Source: DATNPH01 sp036703315 (lineage in GTDB: Bacteria; Cyanobacteriota; Cyanobacteriia; Cyanobacteriales; Coleofasciculaceae). From it: 41,832 bases of DNA. The position numbers were made by a program, and so were the translations under genes. This document shows, in pieces, positions 16,005-24,050 of the stretch. The stretch is from contig DATNPH010000279.1 in NCBI GenBank assembly GCA_036703315.1, positions 1 to 41,832 on the forward strand, read 5' to 3'. The notes below the pieces were generated by a model. The model did no database searches. It was not told the origin of the DNA and was given only the letters and a program-made list of their open reading frames with translations. Every line of letters begins with the position of its first letter. Within the stretch, counting starts at the first letter, position 1.

Positions 16005-16990
16005 GGTTTACCGCTACCCATCAAGTACAGCAGCGCCATGCGAACAGCAACGCCGCGGGTTACTTGCGCCTGGATCAAGCTGAATTGAGGGTCATCCATT
16101 AAATCGGAGCTAATTTCAACGCCTCGATTGACTGGGCCTGGGTGCAGCACCTTAACATCTGGTTTGCACAGCTTTAGGCGATCGCGTGTGATTCCATAAC
16201 GCTGATGATATTCTCGCAAACTCGGCAACAGATGGGCAGTCATGCGTTCCTTTTGCAGCCGTAAGGTCATGACAAAATCCGCATCTTTCAATGCGGGTTC
16301 GATATCCCAGTGGAGAACGAGTTTTCCTGGTCTATTGGTCGCGGTTTCGGCAAACAATTTAGGCACAAGAGTGGATGGTCCGGCCAGATGTACCTCGGTA
16401 CTGGTAGACGTGAGACTCCAAATATTGGAACGGGCAACGCGTGAATGTAGGATATCCCCAACAATGGCAATCTTTTTACCAGCTAGGAGTCCTAGGCGGG
16501 GATATTCAAAGTCTAAGAGGGATGTAATTGTAAACAGGTCAAGCAATCCTTGGCTGGGATGTTCGTGCAGACCGTCACCCGCATTAAGGACGCCTACCCG
16601 AACGCCTAGGCGATCCATCTCAGAGGCGATCGCCTGCGGCACCCCCGCCTCCCGATGCCGAATCACCATCATATCCGCTCCCATCGCCAAATACGTCTTC
16701 GCTGTATCGAGAATGGTTTCTCCCTTAGTCAATGAAGACGTACCAGGCGCAAAGTTTAGCGTATCTGCGGAGAGGCGCTTTGCCGCCAATTCAAAACTAC
16801 TACGAGTTCGGGTAGAAGGTTCAAAAAACAAATTAGCGACCACATGACCCTGCAACGCTGGTACCTTTTTCGTCCGCGTAGAGAGTACCTCCTGAAAGCT
16901 GGCAGAAGTTTGTAAGACTGTATCGTATTCAGCTGGTGTAAAGTCAGCCAACCCAAGGACGTGGTGACGTGTCCAGACAGTAGTAGCCAT
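16001..16990 (-). CDS. pyrB: Aspartate carbamoyltransferase catalytic subunit
   Basis: Catalyses carbamoyl phosphate plus aspartate to carbamoyl aspartate, the committed step of pyrimidine synthesis. The 329-residue length fits the family. Carbamoyl-phosphate motif FEPSTRTR is at 56-63, SLTKGET follows at about 86-92, MVIRH, HPSQGLLD and the HPGPVNRG motif near the C-terminus are all present. No regulatory pyrI gene is seen. The gene is convergent with the REC-PAS-HK-REC kinase, and their 3' ends share four bases. Upstream lies the inverted-repeat element at 17047-17278. Confidence 0.97.
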   Translation of the reverse strand: MATTVWTRHHVLGLADFTPAEYDTVLQTSASFQEVLSTRTKKVPALQGHVVANLFFEPSTRTRSSFELAAKRLSADTLNFAPGTSSLTKGETILDTAKTYLAMGADMMVIRHREAGVPQAIASEMDRLGVRVGVLNAGDGLHEHPSQGLLDLFTITSLLDFEYPRLGLLAGKKIAIVGDILHSRVARSNIWSLTSTSTEVHLAGPSTLVPKLFAETATNRPGKLVLHWDIEPALKDADFVMTLRLQKERMTAHLLPSLREYHQRYGITRDRLKLCKPDVKVLHPGPVNRGVEISSDLMDDPQFSLIQAQVTRGVAVRMALLYLMGSGKP

Positions 16991-17046
16991 AGAGATAGTT
17001 TAGAGCTAACTATGGAGATTCCCTAACCCCCAACCCCTGTATCCTA

Positions 17047-17278
17047 ATACCATTTGGGTTTATGAATGTCACATACAGGTAAACGCGAATTGCTATAATT
17101 TACTGCTAATTGTCTGTTGGAGCCATTAGCCCTTCGGGTGACGCTGCTGCGTAGCTACCGCTGCGAAGTACGCCAGTCGCTCATGGGGGAACCCCAAAAC
17201 CGTGCTGGCTCACCATGAGCCATAGCCATTAGCAAAAACCAACAGTGGAGTTGTGACGGATATTTACCCAAATGGTAT
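17047..17278. mobile_element. MITE-like element with 13-bp perfect terminal inverted repeats
   Basis: The ends are ATACCATTTGGGT (17047-17059) and its exact complement (17266-17278); similarity continues inward for about 13 more bases, including GTCAC in both arms. Inside are nested inverted pairs CTGTTGG/CCAACAG and GCTCATG/CATGAGC and a GC-rich core. There is no ORF. It occupies almost the entire gap between pyrB and the small membrane protein gene. A target duplication cannot be defined with certainty. Confidence 0.65.
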
Positions 17279-17309
17279 AATCCATGATGAATTTAGGAGC
17301 AGTCACAGG

Positions 17310-17714
17310 CTACAGATTGAAGCGATAGGCAATGTCCCCTTGATCAAGCGCGTCAAAAGTGCCATTGAACTCTTTTGCTTTCTGATCCAAATACTGTCTA
17401 GCCTCCTCTCCTGATAACTCTGCTTCCATTGCGAAGCGCAGAATAGTAATCTGACCATTGCCTTCTTTGACTAGCCGATAAAACGTGGTTCGGAGGCGAT
17501 CGCTAATCTTCTTTTGATGATCTTTATGCAATCCCTGCACCAGCCATCCTCCCACAGCTGTGGGAGGGAGAGTCAGTAAAATTAAAGCCGTTAAAGCGTC
17601 CTCTCTATCCTGCTGTGAAGTCTGAGGATTCAGTATTTGAGTCACAGCAAGTATCGACAAGGGAACACCAAATGCGAGTAGTAAACCCGCAATTAACTTT
17701 TTGAGCCGCTTCAT
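17310..17714 (-). CDS. Small two-helix membrane protein, function unknown
   Basis: A 134-residue protein with two predicted membrane helices (about 7-27, LIAGLLLAFGVPLSILAVTQI, and about 42-60, TALILLTLPPTAVGGWLVQG). A cytosolic C-terminal domain of about 65 residues looks helical and winged-helix-like (FYRLVKEGNGQITILRFAMEAELSGEEA). I do not recognise a named family. It starts 46 bases upstream-to-downstream from chlM's end on the same strand, so it could be co-transcribed with chlM. Confidence 0.75.
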   Translation of the reverse strand: MKRLKKLIAGLLLAFGVPLSILAVTQILNPQTSQQDREDALTALILLTLPPTAVGGWLVQGLHKDHQKKISDRLRTTFYRLVKEGNGQITILRFAMEAELSGEEARQYLDQKAKEFNGTFDALDQGDIAYRFNL

Positions 17715-17757
17715 GGAGGGAGTGCTAATGTCTGTTAATACTGGTGCGATTGTATCC

Positions 17758-18444
17758 TCAACTACGAGTCGCTTCCAGTAAGCGCGAGAAGTAAAAGCGA
17801 GTGCTAGTCATTGCTTGTCGTTGAATGGAAAAGCCGTTGCTTTCCAGTATTTTGATGATATCGGCTTCACGATGCTGATAAGCACGGGTAGCTTTACTTG
17901 GTCCTGGGAAGAACTCACCGATTTTTTTGAGCAAAATAAGAGCCAAAGTTTTCGGCGCAAAGCTGAGAATCAGGCGGGACTGTGCAAGCGTTGCTAGATG
18001 AGAAATCATTTGAGCTGCCTTGTCTTGAGGATAATGTATTAGCACATCCAGGCAAATGACTGTATCGTAGCTGCCGCTCAATGCTTCTAAATCCTGCACA
18101 GCAAACGTGAGATTGTTCGTGTTTCCCAAGCTGTCTTTTGCTCTTTCCTTAGCTTCGCTGACCATCTTTTCTGAGATATCACTAGCAAAGATTTGGGCAC
18201 CTGCTTGAGCCAGAGGAATGCTAAGACTACCAACGCCACAACCAGCATCGCAGATAGATAACTGGGTTAAATTCCCGTCAGCGTTGAGCCAACTAATGAC
18301 TGTATCCACCGTCTGCTGATGTCCAGTGCGGATGTCTAGCTGGACTTTGTTGACCTCGCCATCGCCATAAATCCGCCGCCAACGGTCAAATCCTGTGGCA
18401 TTGAAATAGTCCTTGACAATGGTCTTGTCATCTACTGTGTTCAT
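17758..18444 (-). CDS. chlM: Magnesium protoporphyrin IX methyltransferase
   Basis: Methylates the ring C propionate of Mg-protoporphyrin IX using SAM, an early chlorophyll step downstream of Mg-chelatase. The 228-residue form starting at the ATG at 18444 matches the usual cyanobacterial length. Characteristic segments are VKDYFNATGFDRWRRIYGDG, the SAM loop CDAGCGVGSLSIPLA, DISEKMVSEA, VICLDVLIHYP and the C-terminal HREADIIK followed by STRFYFSRLLEA. The longer frame to 18549 is not needed. The product would act at membranes together with ChlD/H/I and the cyclase, none of which lies in this window. Confidence 0.95.
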   Translation of the reverse strand: MNTVDDKTIVKDYFNATGFDRWRRIYGDGEVNKVQLDIRTGHQQTVDTVISWLNADGNLTQLSICDAGCGVGSLSIPLAQAGAQIFASDISEKMVSEAKERAKDSLGNTNNLTFAVQDLEALSGSYDTVICLDVLIHYPQDKAAQMISHLATLAQSRLILSFAPKTLALILLKKIGEFFPGPSKATRAYQHREADIIKILESNGFSIQRQAMTSTRFYFSRLLEATRS

Positions 18445-19073
18445 AAAGTTGGATTGTGATGAAGAATTTATAGCGATTAAACACTTTAGCAGTTGTTGCG
18501 GATGGGCAGACTGCACGATTTTAGATTGTACTGGGCGCTTGCACCCCACCCCAACCCTCTCGTGAACAGAAGTTTCTTTTTTTCCTGCTCCCCCTTCATA
18601 AGGGGCTAGTGCTGTCTTTTAGAAGTAAGTGACCAGCTTACAAGCGGTTTAAATTTCACTCAAGGAAATTTGAAATTAAAATCAACCTGGTGTTCAAGAT
18701 GTTTTTACTTGGCTGCTCATTGCCGTTGAGATGCAACAAAAGTAGCGAACAATCCGATCGCTCTCCAATAACATCTGTCAAAACTCAGCTTAAGCACTTA
18801 TACTGATTACCGCTAGTTAGTTGAGGTTAGAAGCTTTCTGCTTGAACGTTTGCCGCCCTGGGACAGGCAACTTCCACACGATAGAATATGTTAAGAACTT
18901 CAATGCAAGGTTAACAGCCGCTGACAGTAAGAACGAATGAGTGGATAAACGTCAAAGATAATCACACACTATAGTAAAACACATTATAGTAACTTCACTT
19001 GTCGGCAGTATATAGAATTCAGTAAAGTCGTTGAGCAAGTTGGCACCAAAACCGAGAGGAGATAGAAGCGCGG
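18445..19073. other. Divergent gap between chlM and dnaK
   Basis: It should contain the promoters of both genes. A C-rich dispersed repeat lies at about 18543-18606. Direct repeats of ACTATAGTAA/ATTATAGTAA sit near 18967-18991, in front of dnaK. I looked for a CIRCE element (TTAGCACTC-N9-GAGTGCTAA) and found none. GAGGAGA precedes the dnaK start. Confidence 0.45.
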
Positions 19074-21212
19074 ATGGGCAAGGTAGTCGGCATTGACCTG
19101 GGTACAACAAACTCCGTGGTAGCTGTCATGGAGGGCGGCAAGCCAGTTGTAATTGCCAATGCAGAAGGCATGCGGACGACACCTTCAGTGGTTGGCTTTA
19201 GTAAAGAAGGGGAACGCTTGGTCGGACAAATGGCACGTCGCCAAGCCGTGCTCAATCCCCAGAATACGTTCTATGCAGTCAAGCGGTTTATTGGGCGCAA
19301 GTATGCGGAACTGAGTCCGGAGTCGAAGCGTGTTGCTTACACGATTCGCCGGGATGAAACTAGTGGCAATATCAAAATTCGCTGCCCCCGTTTAAAGAAG
19401 GAATTTGCTCCAGAAGAAATTTCGTCGATGGTGCTGCGGAAATTGGCAGATGAGGCAAGTCGCTATCTGGGAGAGCCTGTAACGGGTGCAGTGATTACGG
19501 TTCCTGCTTACTTTAATGATTCTCAGCGGCAAGCTACGCGAGATGCGGGAAAAATTGCGGGTTTAGAAGTCTTGCGAATTCTCAATGAGCCAACGGCAGC
19601 GTCTTTAGCGTATGGGTTGGATCGGCAAGAGAGCGAGACAATTTTGGTATTTGACCTAGGGGGGGGGACATTTGATGTTTCCATCTTGGAAGTTGGGGAT
19701 GGGGTGTTTGAAGTAAAAGCCACCAGTGGCGATACGCAACTGGGTGGTAATGATTTTGATCGAAAAATTGTTGATTGGTTGGCGGAGCAGTTTCAGGAAA
19801 CAGAAGGGGTAGACTTGAGGGGCGATCGCCAAGCCCTGCAACGCTTGTTTGAAGCGGCGGAAAAAGCGAAAATTGAGCTTTCAGGGGTGAGTGTCACAGA
19901 CATCAATTTGCCCTTTATTACGGCAACAGAAGATGGTCCTAAGCATCTAGAGACAAGGCTAACCCGTCCCCAGTTTGAGAGCCTGTGTGCCGAGTTGATC
20001 AGCCGATTGCGCCGACCCCTAAAACGTGCAATGTCAGACGCTAGCTTAAATTCCGCTCAAATTGATGAAGTGGTGTTGGTAGGCGGTGGAACACGCATGC
20101 CGATGGTGCAACAACTTGTGCGGAGCTTGATTGACAAAGAACCGAATCAGAACGTTAATCCTGATGAGGTGGTGGCAGTCGGAGCGGCTATTCAGGCAGG
20201 CATTCTTACCAATGAAGTGAAGGATATCCTGTTGTTGGATGTGACCCCGTTGTCTTTGGGGTTAGAAACCATCGGTGGTGTGATGAAAAAGCTCATCCCT
20301 CGCAACACCACAATTCCAGTACGGCGATCTGATATTTTCTCGACCGCTGAAAACAATCAGACTCTGGTGGAAATTCATGTCCTACAGGGCGAACGAGAAA
20401 TGGCGGCGGATAATAAGTCCCTAGGTCGGTTTAAGCTGACTGGGATTCCTCCAGCACCACGGGGCATTCCTCAAGTGCAGGTGGCTTTCGATATTGATGC
20501 CAACGGGATTTTGCAGGTCACGGCGTTAGATAAAACGACGGGTCGAGAACAGAGTGTCACAATTCAAGGGGCTTCTACTCTGAGTGAGTCGGACGTTAAT
20601 CAGATGATTCGTGAGGCAGAACAATATGCCCAGATTGACCGCGAACGGCGCGAACGGGTTGAGAAGCGCAATCGGGCTGAAACATTGACGAATGAAGCAG
20701 AACGTCAACTTAAAGAAGTGGCGCTAGATTTTGGCACACAGTTTGCTGGTTTTCATCGGCGTCGAATTGAAGCTTTGGTTCAGGAACTGCGTCAAGCTAT
20801 AAAGCGTGATGATGACCGCGCCATCGACCGGACACAATCAGATCTTCAGGATGCTCTCTATGAACTGAAACGAGAGGTGCGACTGCAATATTCTGACGAA
20901 GAGGAGGAAGGCTTTTTTAGCTCGATTCGTCGCACGTTCACTGGAGAGGGTGACAACGATCGCGATTGGTTTAGTGACAGAGATCGCGATCGCTACAATG
21001 ACAGAGATCGCGATCAGTACAGTAACAGAGATCGCGATCGCTACAGTGACAGAGATCGCGATCAGTACAGTAACAGAGATCGCGATCAGTATCGCGAACG
21101 CGATGACCGCCGTGACTCCTACGGCGTCGGAGGTGGTCGCTCCCGTAATGAACGACCGCGCCGTGCTCCCCTTGAGAATGATTGGGATGATGACGACGAT
21201 GATTGGTTTTAA
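19074..21212 (+). CDS. dnaK: Hsp70 chaperone DnaK, DnaK3-like, with repetitive tail
   Basis: An ATP-driven chaperone of 712 residues, about 75 longer than ordinary DnaK. The nucleotide-binding domain starts GIDLGTTNSVVAV, with FDLGGGTFDVSIL at about 192-204 and VLVGGGTRMP; the substrate-binding domain contains DVTPLSLGLETIGG. From about residue 600 the protein becomes an acidic/arginine-rich tail with five 8-residue repeats (DRDRDRYN, DRDRDQYS, NRDRDRYS and similar, residues 635-674) ending in NDWDDDDDDWF. Cyanobacteria carry several DnaKs; an extended C-terminus and a dnaJ gene directly downstream are features of the thylakoid-associated DnaK3 type, so that assignment is an inference. No grpE is nearby. 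Confidence 0.95.
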   Translation: MGKVVGIDLGTTNSVVAVMEGGKPVVIANAEGMRTTPSVVGFSKEGERLVGQMARRQAVLNPQNTFYAVKRFIGRKYAELSPESKRVAYTIRRDETSGNIKIRCPRLKKEFAPEEISSMVLRKLADEASRYLGEPVTGAVITVPAYFNDSQRQATRDAGKIAGLEVLRILNEPTAASLAYGLDRQESETILVFDLGGGTFDVSILEVGDGVFEVKATSGDTQLGGNDFDRKIVDWLAEQFQETEGVDLRGDRQALQRLFEAAEKAKIELSGVSVTDINLPFITATEDGPKHLETRLTRPQFESLCAELISRLRRPLKRAMSDASLNSAQIDEVVLVGGGTRMPMVQQLVRSLIDKEPNQNVNPDEVVAVGAAIQAGILTNEVKDILLLDVTPLSLGLETIGGVMKKLIPRNTTIPVRRSDIFSTAENNQTLVEIHVLQGEREMAADNKSLGRFKLTGIPPAPRGIPQVQVAFDIDANGILQVTALDKTTGREQSVTIQGASTLSESDVNQMIREAEQYAQIDRERRERVEKRNRAETLTNEAERQLKEVALDFGTQFAGFHRRRIEALVQELRQAIKRDDDRAIDRTQSDLQDALYELKREVRLQYSDEEEEGFFSSIRRTFTGEGDNDRDWFSDRDRDRYNDRDRDQYSNRDRDRYSDRDRDQYSNRDRDQYRERDDRRDSYGVGGGRSRNERPRRAPLENDWDDDDDDWF
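20952..21095 (+). repeat. 24-bp minisatellite in the dnaK tail
   Basis: Five clear tandem 24-bp units start at 20976, 21000, 21024, 21048 and 21072, with a degenerate unit at 20952. Each holds AGATCGCGATC followed by GCTAC or AGTAC, overlapping a HIP1-like palindrome (GCGATCGC in the first and third units). The unit length is a multiple of three, so repeat number can vary without loss of frame. Confidence 0.9.
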
Positions 21213-21374
21213 TGAGAGCAATTAGTTGTTAGTGTTCCCTATAGGGAGTTTCTCATAAGGAGTCTATAAGTGTCATAATTTTCAGGATTTGGGTGACACA
21301 AGCCCTGTAGATAAAGACTAGATCTGTCATTAACAGCTAATCGCTAATTAAAGAATCGCCAAGTGCAAATTTCT

Positions 21375-22376
21375 ATGCAAGACTTTCGGGATTACTACGA
21401 GATTTTGGGAGTGTCCGCAGAGACAACGAATGACGAGATTAAGAAAGCCTTTCGGAGGCTAGCTCGGCAGTATCATCCCGATATGAATCCCGGAGACAAA
21501 GCTGCGGAGGAAAAATTTAAGGATATCGGTGAAGCCTATGAGGTGCTCTCTGACCCGAATAGGCGATCGCAGTACGATCAGCTCACCCGCTTCTTGAAGA
21601 AAAAAGGGTTTAACAAAAAACCTCCCAAAGCCTCGACGTTTAGAACCTCAGGCGATCGCAATGGCACTGGTCGTAGCTCTACCCAGGAAGTTGATTTTAG
21701 CCAGTTCGGAGACTTCAATAGCTTCATTGATCAACTTATGGGCCGTCGCGCAGCAAAGGCAGCCGCAACAGCTCCAGAACGTCCTGGCGTCCGAATTGAC
21801 TCACCAGATGCCTATCGACCAGGAACTACAAAAAATTTCTACACAGTTAATCCTCGCCCTACCCCCAAAGATATCGAGGCTCGGTTAACGCTGCCATTGG
21901 AAAGAGCTTATGAAGGAGGGCGAGAGCGAATCCGCCTAGAAGATGGACGCGCTTTGGAAGTTGATCTGCCTACTGGTATGGTTACAGGTCAGCGTGTGCG
22001 ATTAATCGGTCAGGGCATCGGTGGTGGTAACCTCTACTTAAAAATTACCGTAGCCCCCCATCCCTTCTTTAAACTGGAAGGGTTGGATATCTTCTGTCAG
22101 GTTCCAGTGACACCGAGTGAGGCGGTGTTAGGAGGACCGATAGAAGTGCCTACCCTGGATGGAAGAGTGAAAATGAATGTTCCGAGTGGCGTCAGATCAG
22201 GTCAACGACTGCGCCTCGCCCGTAAGGGTTATCCTAATGAGGATGGTGTTCGTGGCGATCAGTTAGTCGAAATTCAAATCATTGTTCCCAGGGAAATCAG
22301 TCCACAAGAACGAGAACTTTACGAAAAGCTGCGGCAGATTGAGACTTTTAATCCTCGTCTAGATTTGCCAGTCTGA
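21375..22376 (+). CDS. dnaJ: DnaJ/CbpA-type J-domain co-chaperone
   Basis: A 333-residue Hsp40 that stimulates the ATPase of Hsp70. The J domain spans about 5-70 with the HPD motif at 34-36 (RQYHPDMNPG). A glycine-poor linker with serine/threonine follows, then a C-terminal peptide-binding fold (LTLPLERAYEGGRERIRLEDG, LYLKITVAPHPFFKLEG, GRVKMNVPSGVRSGQRLRLARKG). The cysteine-rich zinc domain of type I DnaJ is absent, so this is a type II (CbpA-like) protein. The ATG at 21375 (MQDFRDYYEILGVS) is preferred to the GTG at 21363. It lies 162 bases after dnaK in the same direction and is the likely partner. Confidence 0.95.
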   Translation: MQDFRDYYEILGVSAETTNDEIKKAFRRLARQYHPDMNPGDKAAEEKFKDIGEAYEVLSDPNRRSQYDQLTRFLKKKGFNKKPPKASTFRTSGDRNGTGRSSTQEVDFSQFGDFNSFIDQLMGRRAAKAAATAPERPGVRIDSPDAYRPGTTKNFYTVNPRPTPKDIEARLTLPLERAYEGGRERIRLEDGRALEVDLPTGMVTGQRVRLIGQGIGGGNLYLKITVAPHPFFKLEGLDIFCQVPVTPSEAVLGGPIEVPTLDGRVKMNVPSGVRSGQRLRLARKGYPNEDGVRGDQLVEIQIIVPREISPQERELYEKLRQIETFNPRLDLPV

Positions 22377-22671
22377 CTAAGCCCTGTCGGGCGAAAGGCG
22401 TAGCGAGTAGGTACATAGAGAACTTCTTATACCAAATCCGCTTTTATAGCCCCCTTTTAACCGTGGCGACTGGGAAGGAAGCTGCTACACAAACGTTCGT
22501 CCGCCGTCGCGGACTACAGGAAAAGGGAGGTCATTGACCCGGTGATGTGCATACCATTTGGTTTAAAGTTGGGCACATATTCTCTGATTGCTCGCCTTTC
22601 GAAAAGGGGGTTCGGGGGTCAAATGTGACACATTGAAAAAGCCATTGGTTATTACTCTAAGTTTCCGGAAC

Positions 22672-22777
22672 TATAGCGGTTCTCGATTGAATGCAATACA
22701 GCTGGATAGACTTCTCCCTTGTCTCTCTTGTCCTAAAACCGAGATTTGTGTATCTCATCCAAGTGAAAACCGCTATA
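22672..22777. mobile_element. MITE-like element with TATAGCGGTT ends
   Basis: TATAGCGGTT (22672-22681) and AACCGCTATA (22768-22777) form a perfect 10-bp terminal inverted repeat around about 86 bases without an ORF. Ends of this kind recur in cyanobacterial genomes, as far as I remember. Confidence 0.55.
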
Positions 22778-23041
22778 ATCGCAATTCTCTACTCCCCTAT
22801 CCCCTCTTAACTCCTCCAGACGCCAACCTCTTACATACAGCTGCTAAGGGTCCAATTCTACTCGACCCTCAGGAGTTTTTTGAAGGAAGGCTGTATTGCT
22901 TTCCTACTATATGTGATGGTAACTGTATCACTCTATCCTATAGGTAGTGGCAAAGTGGTCTCTTTACCGATATCCTTAGAAGGTATAGAACTTACAGACC
23001 AACTATCGTTTTGCCCCCAATTCTGGGTGGACAAAATTCTA

Positions 23042-23063
23042 ATACCCCTAACTTTGGGGGTAT
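23042..23063. terminator. C-run/G-run hairpin
   Basis: ATACCCC (23042-23048) pairs with GGGGTAT (23057-23063) around a short loop. No gene runs directly into it, so it is either a free-standing repeat or a terminator of an unrecognised transcript. Confidence 0.35.
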
Positions 23064-23269
23064 AAGGATTTGCTTTATAAGTCCTGAGCAACTCCTTCGC
23101 AAATAGAGGAATAAACAGTAGCGCATGGAATGTGTGGATGAGCATGATTCCCTGTTGTCTGTTGCGTTGCTTTTTGACTTGAGTGTGCATAGACGCGACT
23201 CCTTTGGGTCATTTCATCGCTAGCCCTGCATCTATGGCAAACACAACATAAAACTACATAGAGTGCATT

Positions 23270-23767
23270 ATGTTCGCTAAACGTCCTAACTCTGAGCCAG
23301 ACAGCAAGGAGCAACCGAATAACCCAAGCCACCTCACACGTTGTGACCTAGTTGCTGAGTCTCGTCCCCACGTAGTACCTGAAGAAATTGCTCAACTTAG
23401 GAATGATCTGATACCGGATAGAGGCAAGGTATTAAAATTTCCTCCTCAACCCTCTAAAACCCAGCCAACTTGGCCTGATTATGAGGAATTATTTCCCGCG
23501 ACGGAAGCAGAAGCAACAGAACCGCTCAGAGAGCTAACCGATGCGGTAATTAACCGCCGTTGCTACTACAGTCAGTACTGGCCGCAAAATACGGTGTTCC
23601 GCATTAAAGATATTGATGCCGAGAACAACACCGTTTATCTGAACTTAATTTATCGGTGGGTAAGTTCGACTCAAGTTCGTCTCATTAAAAATCTAATGCC
23701 CCAACGACCTCCTCGAAGCTTAGAACTCGATTATTTAATTGACACGGACGACGCTTTAGACTTTTGA
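23270..23767 (+). CDS. Hypothetical protein, probably cyanobacterial
   Basis: A 165-residue soluble protein with no signal peptide. The first 80 residues are polar and proline-rich and look disordered. The second half is compact (LRELTDAVINRRCYYSQYWP, then TVFRIKDIDAENNTVYLNLI and LDYLIDTDDALDF). I do not recognise a family. Coding character is good (clean composition, no competing long frame). It stands alone between repeat-rich gaps and precedes ureC by 283 bases. Confidence 0.7.
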   Translation: MFAKRPNSEPDSKEQPNNPSHLTRCDLVAESRPHVVPEEIAQLRNDLIPDRGKVLKFPPQPSKTQPTWPDYEELFPATEAEATEPLRELTDAVINRRCYYSQYWPQNTVFRIKDIDAENNTVYLNLIYRWVSSTQVRLIKNLMPQRPPRSLELDYLIDTDDALDF

Positions 23768-23773
23768 CGAAGT

Positions 23774-23815
23774 AGTCATTAGTCATCAGTCATCAGTCAT
23801 CAGTCATTAATCATT
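23774..23815. repeat. STRR heptamer array (AGTCATY)6
   Basis: Six tandem heptamers: AGTCATT, three AGTCATC, AGTCATT and AATCATT. This is a typical cyanobacterial short tandem repeat placed just after a stop codon. Confidence 0.85.
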
Positions 23816-23913
23816 AGTAGTAGGTACATGCCTCGTTCTCTTGTATGCGAAACCGACTCGCGTACTTTGGACTATTTTTTTGCCACCATCAGCTTTGGGG
23901 GTGGTCAAGCTTT

Positions 23914-23941
23914 GGGCTAAGGACTAAGGACTAAGGACTAA
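23914..23941. repeat. STRR heptamer array (GGACTAA)4
   Basis: GGGCTAA followed by three exact GGACTAA copies. It is a second, unrelated heptamer family in the same gap before ureC. Confidence 0.85.
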
Positions 23942-24050
23942 GACTCTCGGGTTGCTGTTTGACTAGCGCTGTGATCAATATCCGTTTCACGAAAAGTTTC
24001 TCCTTGGCTCTGCAAAAATATAGAAATTTCTAGAACAGGGGAGGAGAACT

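Larger units (their letters stand above)
22377..23269. other. Long gap filled with repeat fragments
   Basis: No credible gene is seen in 893 bases. The left part has CCCTGTCGGGCGAAAGGCG-type repeat sequence, then ATACCAAATCC at about 22432 and ATACCATTTGG at 22551, which match the end of the element at 17047. Next come a 106-bp inverted-repeat element (22672-22777) and a hairpin ATACCCC/GGGGTAT at 23042-23063. Open frames in this stretch overlap one another on both strands and run through repeats. Confidence 0.5.

Noticed and set aside
18445..19073. CIRCE heat-shock operator upstream of dnaK
   Set aside because: No TTAGCACTC-N9-GAGTGCTAA or close variant could be found.
20838..21225. Long repetitive frames on both strands over the dnaK tail
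   Set aside because: They are shadows of the 24-bp minisatellite, which is open in several frames.
22588..22947. 119-codon open frame
   Set aside because: It runs straight through an inverted-repeat element and C-rich repeats and has no coherent domain pattern.
22933..23332. Overlapping minus-strand frames
   Set aside because: They overlap each other and the start of the 165-residue gene, and they have Cys/Arg/His-rich chance-like composition.
23774..23941. CRISPR array
   Set aside because: Units are 7 bp, directly abutting and without spacers; these are STRR repeats. No cas gene is present anywhere in the window.
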